Assembly (NCBI GenBank): GCA_028680705.1
Contig: JAQUJY010000001.1
Span: 44,728-95,363, forward strand
Direction of reading: 5' to 3'
From: Bacteroidales bacterium
Lineage (GTDB): Bacteria > Bacteroidota > Bacteroidia > Bacteroidales > Tenuifilaceae
Length of the DNA: 50,636 bases
The notes under the pieces were generated by a model, which was not told where the DNA came from, ran no database searches, and saw nothing but the letters and a program-made list of their open reading frames with translations. Within the stretch, counting starts at the first letter, position 1, and each line of letters opens with the position of its first letter. Positions 45,784 to 50,636 of the stretch are shown here, piece after piece. A program made the position numbers and the translations under genes.

Positions 45784-46254
45784 ATGTTAAGAATTGAAAT
45801 TTCTAACGACTTTACGCTATTATTAGAGCATTTGGTGCTCGACTATAACGGTACGCTTGCCATAGACGGAAAGTTGATTGATGGCGTTAAGGAAATGATT
45901 GAAACCCTTTCGGCTAACTTGAAAGTACACGTAATTACTGCCAATACATTTGGTTCGGCTCACCAGAATTTAGCTGATACAAATACTAGCCTAGTCATTA
46001 TAAACAGCGGTAATGAGGCGCAGCAAAAGGCCGATTTTGTGAACAGTTTAAACCCACAAGCTGTGGTGGCCATTGGTAATGGAGCAAATGATGCCCTAAT
46101 GCTTAAACTCTCGGCGCTGGGTATTGCCGTTATGCAGGCTGAGGGAGTAGCAACCCAAGCGCTTATGAATGCTGATATAGCTTGCAATAGCATAATTGAT
46201 GCCTTGGGGCTATTGTTAAATCCGTTAAGAATTGCGGCAACGCTTAGAGTGTAA
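45784..46254 (+). CDS. HAD-superfamily hydrolase-like protein
   Basis: 156 residues. Motif I is LVLDYNGTLA with nucleophile D20, but position 22 is Asn where phosphatases of the superfamily use Asp. Motif IV is present as AIGNGANDALML. The shape resembles the small soluble domain of P-type ATPases; homologues are often named ATPase P. The lost general acid may mean slow turnover or a binding role. 21 bases after the permease gene, so in the same operon. Confidence 0.82.
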   Translation: MLRIEISNDFTLLLEHLVLDYNGTLAIDGKLIDGVKEMIETLSANLKVHVITANTFGSAHQNLADTNTSLVIINSGNEAQQKADFVNSLNPQAVVAIGNGANDALMLKLSALGIAVMQAEGVATQALMNADIACNSIIDALGLLLNPLRIAATLRV

Positions 46255-46374
46255 TTGTTGAGGAATATCATTTAAAGATTAAAACCAGCGCACTGCACTG
46301 GTAGACTGACGATTGAACTACAGTCCTACGGTAACCTAAGCAGTACACGTTATAGTATTGATTATAGCAAGTTG

Positions 46375-46382
46375 TATCTTTG
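46375..46382 (+). promoter_or_regulatory. -7 element of the rhodanese gene
   Basis: TATCTTTG fits TAnnTTTG, 21 bases before the start at 46404. The nearest upstream TTG (46358-46360) is too close to be a canonical -33. Confidence 0.5.
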
Positions 46383-46403
46383 TATCAAAATAAAAACAGA
46401 TAA

Positions 46404-46841
46404 ATGAAAACATCAGAAACACCAATACAGCAAACTTTTACGCTACAAGGAATTCATCATATTGAGCCTATGTCGGCAGCCGATGCAGTGGCAAATGAAA
46501 ACGCACTACTTGTTGATGTGCGCGAGGATGAGGAGTTAGAAGTTATTCACTTTGATGATACGGTTGAGTTTGTGCATATACCCCTTTTGGCATTGGCCGA
46601 TAGGCTTGATGAGTTGCCCAAGGATAGGCCTTTAATCATAGTGTGTAATGATGGCGTACGCAGCGTTAAGGCTGTAAATTTATTGCGTTATCAGGGCTAT
46701 TCAAATGCTCTTAACCTCGATGGTGGTATAATACAGTGGTTTAGAGATGGGCTTTCGCTGGTACTTCGCGAAGATTATACATTGGATGAGGACGGATGTG
46801 GAAGTGCTTCGGGTTGTGCTGGTTGCGGCGGCGGTTGCTAA
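46404..46841 (+). CDS. Rhodanese-like protein with Cys-rich tail
   Basis: 145 residues, single rhodanese domain at about 18-122: ENALLVDVREDEELEV, then the active-site loop IIVCNDGVRS with C81, and NLDGGIIQWF. The last 14 residues hold C132, C138, C141 and C145 (CGSASGCAGCGGGC), a probable metal- or sulfur-binding tail added to the normal domain. Cytosolic sulfurtransferase; substrate unknown. Its own -7 element separates it from the upstream operon. Tail cysteines could accept persulfide sulfur (inference). Confidence 0.9.
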   Translation: MKTSETPIQQTFTLQGIHHIEPMSAADAVANENALLVDVREDEELEVIHFDDTVEFVHIPLLALADRLDELPKDRPLIIVCNDGVRSVKAVNLLRYQGYSNALNLDGGIIQWFRDGLSLVLREDYTLDEDGCGSASGCAGCGGGC

Positions 46842-46964
46842 TATTAAAAAGTCAGATAACCAATAGGAGATTGCTGATTTAAGCAGATGAATCGGTCTAT
46901 AAACCCCTTGGCTACCTAAAACCAAAAGACAATTGGCAGTGTCTGCTAATACTAATAAATCTGC

Positions 46965-47309
46965 TTAAGCAGGAGTAACAATCTGCAAACCCACCAACGA
47001 AATAATTAACGTAGTTAAAAAGGCCATTCGCCAAAATGTTATGGGTTCAGAAAATAGGATGATACCCAGTATAACGCTAAACACTGCTCCTATACCCGCC
47101 CAAACGGCATAGGCTGTACCCACAGGAATAGGTTTTTCACCTCCCATAGACAGGTAGAGTAACCACATGCTAATACTTACGCATATAGCGAACGATACGA
47201 GCCATACCCATCGTTCAATCCCAGAAGATTGCTGTGCCTTACCTAAGCTCACAGCAAAACCTGATTCAAACAGACCGCCTATAATTAAGAATAACCAATT
47301 AATGTTCAT
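46965..47309 (-). CDS. Small multidrug resistance (SMR) transporter, SugE/Gdx-like
   Basis: 114 residues, four TM helices. E15 in the first helix (GGLFESGFAV) is the essential proton/substrate Glu. The GTAYAVWAGIGAVFSVILGIILFSEP segment is the SMR signature; MGGEKPIPVGTAYA resembles guanidinium exporters (Gdx/SugE) more than EmrE. Functions as an antiparallel homodimer. A -7 element sits only 6 bases before the start. Convergent with the rhodanese gene. Confidence 0.88.
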   Translation of the reverse strand: MNINWLFLIIGGLFESGFAVSLGKAQQSSGIERWVWLVSFAICVSISMWLLYLSMGGEKPIPVGTAYAVWAGIGAVFSVILGIILFSEPITFWRMAFLTTLIISLVGLQIVTPA

Positions 47310-47314
47310 GGGTA

Positions 47315-47322
47315 CAAATATA
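47315..47322 (-). promoter_or_regulatory. -7 element giving a probable leaderless SMR transcript
   Basis: On the minus strand TATATTTG fits TAnnTTTG and ends six bases before the A of the start codon (47309), close to the expected transcription start. No clear -33 element. Confidence 0.45.
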
Positions 47323-47778
47323 AAGTTTTAAAATTTGTTGGGCTATTATAAGTTTAGTTGATTTTGCAAAAACAATTCTAAAACTCACAATAACGAACTC
47401 AATAATGCCACATAAATAACAATACACAATGGTGACTAACCGAACTCTATCAAAGTTTAAAGAAAATTTAAGACCATCGGTTATGTCTGTTTTTATTGAT
47501 ATTTAAAGGGCTTAACTAGTTGCCAGCAAATACTTTGTTAATTCAAGATCTTTTCAATTTCCAAAACTCATACACCAAGAATCTGCCTACAGGGTAATGT
47601 AAAGTTTTATAAAAAACAGATAAAAGCATTCAACTTTCAGGGTTCAGACAACAACTCCAACATCACCATTATAACTGAAATTATGAATAACGCATTATAA
47701 ATACTACTTTTACAAGGTTGAAATAAAGCGAACAGGTAATTGTATGAGAATAAAATCAGGAAATTAGTCCTCAATATT

Positions 47779-47808
47779 TTTGTTATTCAAATTATCTTTC
47801 TACTTTTG
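47779..47808 (+). promoter_or_regulatory. rplU-rpmA promoter
   Basis: TTTG (47779-47782), an 18-base spacer and TACTTTTG (47801-47808). Leader of about 36 bases to the ATG. Good match at both boxes. Confidence 0.7.
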
Positions 47809-47849
47809 CAAACCGAAAAAGTGTATTACACTATTAATATTTTAAGATA

Positions 47850-48161
47850 ATGTACGCTATTGTAGATATTGCAGGACAACAGTTTAAGGTGCAGAAAGAT
47901 CAAAAGATTTTTGTTCATCGCCTTGAGGCTGAGGAAGGCACCGAGATGAGTTTCGACAAGGTACTACTTGTTGACAACGAAGGAAAAATAACACTTGGAG
48001 CCCCAACCATTGAAAACGCTAAGGTTAACGTTAAAGTACTTGATCACGTTAGAGGTGATAAAGTTATCGTTTTCAAAAAGAAGAGACGTAAGGGTTATAA
48101 GGTGAAAAATGGCCACAGGCAACAATTCACCCAAATCCAAATTGAGGAAATTGTAGCATAA
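47850..48161 (+). CDS. rplU: 50S ribosomal protein L21
   Basis: 103 residues, normal bL21. Starts [20 protein letters not shown] and contains [13 protein letters not shown], then the basic RNA-binding [22 protein letters not shown]. Binds 23S rRNA domain VI. Followed by rpmA after 20 bases, the conserved pair. Confidence 0.97.
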   Translation: MYAIVDIAGQQFKVQKDQKIFVHRLEAEEGTEMSFDKVLLVDNEGKITLGAPTIENAKVNVKVLDHVRGDKVIVFKKKRRKGYKVKNGHRQQFTQIQIEEIVA

Positions 48162-48181
48162 CCGCATAAAGTTTTTTAAAA

Positions 48182-48442
48182 ATGGCACATAAGAAAGGAG
48201 CTGGTAGTTCCAACAACGGACGCGAATCGGAAAGTAAACGATTAGGTGTTAAACTTTTTGGTGGTCAGGTTTGCAAAGCAGGCAACATAATTGTTCGCCA
48301 AAGGGGAACCAAGCATAACCCAGGCCAAAACGTAGGAATGGGTAAAGATCATACGTTATTTGCACTTATTGACGGAACTATTGCGTTCCGCAAAAAGGCT
48401 GAGGACAAATCATACGTATCAGTTATTCCCGCAGAAAGTTAG
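48182..48442 (+). CDS. rpmA: 50S ribosomal protein L27
   Basis: 86 residues of bL27. [20 protein letters not shown] is the flexible N-terminus that reaches the peptidyl-transferase centre, here without the extra cleaved leader found in Firmicutes. [21 protein letters not shown] is the core. Ends the rplU-rpmA unit at the terminator. Confidence 0.97.
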   Translation: MAHKKGAGSSNNGRESESKRLGVKLFGGQVCKAGNIIVRQRGTKHNPGQNVGMGKDHTLFALIDGTIAFRKKAEDKSYVSVIPAES

Positions 48443-48468
48443 TTTTTTCTTAAACTTATAAAAGTTTT

Positions 48469-48517
48469 AAAATCTCCTGCAGCTTACCTGAATGGCGTAA
48501 GTTCAGGAGATTTTTCT
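48469..48517 (+). terminator. Rho-independent terminator between rpmA and serS
   Basis: AATCTCCTG (48471-48479) pairs with CAGGAGATT (48504-48512), with an inner CTTAC/GTAAG pair, followed by a T run. The position about 20 bases before serS might also allow attenuation, but no leader peptide or T-box is seen. Confidence 0.85.
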
Positions 48518-48535
48518 TTAATAATACCTACTACT

Positions 48536-49807
48536 ATGCTCACGCTTAAACAAATTCACGAGGACAAGGACGAGCTTATAAGTCGACTGAGAGTTAAAAA
48601 CTTCGACGCTAAAGAGCTTATCGAAAAGGTTATTGAACTAGATAACCAAAGAAAATCGATTCAGGGAAAACTCGACGCAATGCTTGCTGAACAGAATGGC
48701 ATATCGAAAGAAATTGGAATACTCTTTAAACAGGGGAAAACCGAAGAAGCAAACGAGGCAAAGCAAAAAGTAACAACCCTTAAAGATGAGTCGAAAGCGC
48801 TGAGCCAAAGCATGGCCGAAACAGAAAGGGAATTAAATGCAACACTAATCAGAATTCCCAATTTGCCGCACCAATTGGTTCCAGTTGGAAAAACTGCTGA
48901 TGATAATGAGGAGGTACGCTCGGGTGGTGTAATTCCAAAACTTACAAAGGATGCAAAACCACACTGGGAATTAGCCAAAGAATTTGACATTATCGATTTT
49001 GAACTTGGCGTAAAAATTACTGGCAGCGGTTTCCCTCTATACAAAGGTAAGGGAGCCAAGTTACAGCGCGCACTCATTAACTTTTTTTTAGACGAAAATA
49101 TCAATGCAGGATATCAGGAGGTTATGCCTCCGCTCATGGTTAATGAAGAATCAGCATACGGAACGGGTCAACTCCCAGATAAGGATGGACAAATGTACCA
49201 CGCCCAAACTGACAACTTCTACCTTATCCCAACCGCGGAGGTTCCGGTTACCAATATTTTCAGGAATGTAATTCTGAATGCGGCCGACTTTCCTCTAAAA
49301 TTAACCGCATACACACCTTGCTTCCGTCGCGAGGCAGGCTCGTACGGAAAAGATGTAAGGGGATTAAATCGCCTACACCAATTCGACAAGGTTGAAATTG
49401 TACAGATTCAACATCCTGAAAAATCGTATGAAAGTCTCGATGAAATGGTGGCTCACGTTGAGGGGATTCTAAAAAAGTTAGAGTTACCCTATCGAATTCT
49501 TCGTCTATGCGGAGGTGATTTAAGTTTTACCTCTGCCCTAACCTACGACTTTGAGGTTTACTCTGCAGCACAAGAAAAATGGCTCGAGGTTAGCTCAGTT
49601 TCCAACTTCGAATCGTTCCAAGCCAACCGCTTGATGCTTCGCTACCGCGAGGAGGGTGAAAAGCGTAATCAACTTGCTCACACACTAAACGGGAGTTCAC
49701 TTGCACTGCCAAGAATACTTGCGGCTTTGCTAGAAAACAACCAGACCGAAAATGGAATTGCAATTCCAAAAGTGTTGCAGCCATTCTGCGGATTCAACTC
49801 AATTTAA
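48536..49807 (+). CDS. serS: Seryl-tRNA synthetase
   Basis: Class II synthetase, 423 residues. The long N-terminal coiled coil at about 28-105 grips the extra arm of tRNA-Ser. Motif 1 region around YQEVMPPLMVNEESAYGTG; motif 2 FRREAGSYGKDVRGLNRLHQF; motif 3 NGSSLALPRILAALLE. Catalyses Ser activation and transfer to tRNA-Ser. Placed after the L21-L27 unit, as in other Bacteroidota as far as I recall. Confidence 0.97.
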   Translation: MLTLKQIHEDKDELISRLRVKNFDAKELIEKVIELDNQRKSIQGKLDAMLAEQNGISKEIGILFKQGKTEEANEAKQKVTTLKDESKALSQSMAETERELNATLIRIPNLPHQLVPVGKTADDNEEVRSGGVIPKLTKDAKPHWELAKEFDIIDFELGVKITGSGFPLYKGKGAKLQRALINFFLDENINAGYQEVMPPLMVNEESAYGTGQLPDKDGQMYHAQTDNFYLIPTAEVPVTNIFRNVILNAADFPLKLTAYTPCFRREAGSYGKDVRGLNRLHQFDKVEIVQIQHPEKSYESLDEMVAHVEGILKKLELPYRILRLCGGDLSFTSALTYDFEVYSAAQEKWLEVSSVSNFESFQANRLMLRYREEGEKRNQLAHTLNGSSLALPRILAALLENNQTENGIAIPKVLQPFCGFNSI

Positions 49808-49830
49808 CTAATAACTTTTATAAGATTGTG

Positions 49831-49874
49831 AACCGATCTGTATGCTAAATATTATAGTGCATAGAGATTGGTTT
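49831..49874 (+). terminator. Hairpin after serS
   Basis: AACCGATCT (49831-49839) with AGATTGGTT (49866-49874), nine pairs with one G-U, plus inner ATGC/GCAT. The T-run is poor, so termination strength is uncertain. Confidence 0.5.
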
Positions 49875-49877
49875 ACT

Positions 49878-49885
49878 ATATTTGC
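49878..49885 (+). promoter_or_regulatory. -7 element of the DMT transporter gene
   Basis: TATATTTG fits TAnnTTTG, 32 bases before the start at 49918, directly after the serS hairpin. No clear -33 element. Confidence 0.45.
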
Positions 49886-49917
49886 TCCTATAAATCATTA
49901 GCTATAATTAGGACAAG

Positions 49918-50636
49918 ATGAATAGCAAAAATCTCTCCTATCTTTTTGCTGGTCTTACAATCCTTTTTTGGGGCACAGCTGCATCCGCATTTAAGTTGAC
50001 ACTAGAGCATTTAACAAATGTTCAACTACTTGCATGGGCTTCACTGTCGTCTACAGCTATACTACTACTTATAATTCTGCTAACAAACAAAGGGAAAGAG
50101 TTACGAAAGTTAACTTGGAAGCAATCTCTTCCCTCCTTATATCTTGGATTAATAAACCCATTTGCATACTACCTAATTCTGTTCAAGGCCTATGAACTAC
50201 TACCCGCTCAGGTTGCTCAACCGCTAAACTTTATTTGGCCTTTAGTTTTGGTTTTACTCTCAGTTCCCCTCCTTGGCGAGAAGATAACAGCAAAGGGTAT
50301 TGTTGCGCTTTTAGTTAGTTTTATAGGCGTAATCCTAATCTCATCAGAAGGAAATATTACCAATATAAATATTGAGAGTCCTTTGGGCGTTTTCCTTGCG
50401 CTGTTTAGCGCTGTGGTATGGGCATTATACTGGATTCTAAACCTACGGAATACTGGGGTAGATCCAACTATTCGCCTTTTTATTAATTTTGCCTTTGCCA
50501 CCGTTTTTGCCTTTGCCCTAGGAGTGCAATTGGATGGTTTCTGGAAGATAAACCTACCAGGACTAGGAGGAGCATTTTATGTAGGATGCTTTGAGATGGG
50601 CATAACGTTCTTCCTTTGGTTAAAAGCTCTTGCCCT
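49918..50636 (+). CDS. DMT-superfamily (EamA) transporter, 3' end cut by window edge
   Basis: 239 codons seen, open to the edge. Begins MNSKNLSYLFAGLTILFWGTAASAFK, the typical EamA first TM. Seven to eight hydrophobic helices follow, with LLPAQVAQPLNFIWPLVLVLLSVPLLGEKI (the end of the first EamA repeat) and the second repeat starting at SPLGVFLALFSAVVWALYWIL. Substrate cannot be told; such proteins export or import metabolites and amino acids. The missing part should be about 50 residues. Confidence 0.88.
   Translation, partial: MNSKNLSYLFAGLTILFWGTAASAFKLTLEHLTNVQLLAWASLSSTAILLLIILLTNKGKELRKLTWKQSLPSLYLGLINPFAYYLILFKAYELLPAQVAQPLNFIWPLVLVLLSVPLLGEKITAKGIVALLVSFIGVILISSEGNITNINIESPLGVFLALFSAVVWALYWILNLRNTGVDPTIRLFINFAFATVFAFALGVQLDGFWKINLPGLGGAFYVGCFEMGITFFLWLKALA

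Larger units (their letters stand above)
47310..47849. other. 540-base gene-free region upstream of rplU
   Basis: Contains the SMR promoter at its left end and the rplU promoter at its right end. In between I see no open frame of note, no tRNA and no clear hairpin; the sequence is A/T-rich. Confidence 0.5.

Noticed and set aside
48443-48535. T-box or other leader riboswitch before serS
   Set aside because: Only the terminator hairpin is visible; no specifier or T-box consensus, and T-boxes are rare in this phylum.

Overview
The window reads as a stretch of a Bacteroidota chromosome, probably from the Bacteroidales/Marinilabiliales side. The signs are Bacteroidota-type promoters (TAnnTTTG at -7, TTG or TTTG about 18-21 bases upstream) before many genes, almost no Shine-Dalgarno sequences, a protein with a type IX secretion (T9SS) C-terminal signal, a TonB-dependent receptor with an N-terminal carboxypeptidase-like domain, a large two-component-propeller/SpoIIE phosphatase, and an ABC-F protein of a Bacteroidota subtype. 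The genus cannot be fixed from the sequence alone.

Layout. 1-12 kb is mostly housekeeping: rpsP (cut by the left edge, inside a repetitive C-terminal extension), dnaE, trxA, a LOG-family hydrolase, ribD, prmC, an AT-rich membrane-anchored MutS-like ATPase that looks acquired, recX, and prfB with its programmed +1 frameshift. 12-30 kb holds hppA (membrane pyrophosphatase), a lipoprotein, a likely yifB - SpoIIE phosphatase - TonB-dependent receptor transcription unit, greA-HIT, a pair of oppositely charged envelope proteins, a Rieske-like lipoprotein, an LTA-synthase-like sulfatase-fold enzyme, and a bifunctional nuclease followed by a nucleoside transporter. 30-39.5 kb is more accessory: a T9SS cargo protein, a decayed copy of an AlbA_2 gene carrying a hexanucleotide repeat, an ABC-F protein with a degenerate second ATPase site, the intact AlbA_2 gene just behind a serpin, rlmN, and a toxin-antitoxin pair whose toxin has a premature stop. 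39.5-47.3 kb is an arsenic/thiol-redox island: a ferredoxin-reductase-like flavoprotein diverging from arsR with two operators, then thioredoxin-like, ArsF-like, ArsG-like, ArsP-type permease and HAD genes, with a rhodanese and an SMR exporter beyond. 47.8 kb to the end is rplU-rpmA, serS and a DMT-family transporter cut by the right edge.

The most unusual element lies between arsR and its presumed target operon: fourteen copies of a 137-bp unit with almost perfect 137-bp register. Each unit contains six TTCNNNN heptads followed by a mirror block of GAA-led heptads, and two interleaved exact inverted repeats (A-B-A'-B' order). A four-helix-bundle (S23/IVP-type) gene sits in exact register inside the array, where a 415-base module replaces exactly five heptads (35 bases) of one unit. 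This looks like an undescribed repeat/mobile module in which the small protein and the repeats belong together.

Other points worth attention are the SD-like frameshift signal in prfB in a phylum that hardly uses SD pairing for initiation, the antithrombin-like reactive loop of the serpin with a predicted Lys-Ser cleavage site, the RelE/ParE toxin nonsense mutation, and fold-back repeats flanking the acquired MutS-like gene and recX.
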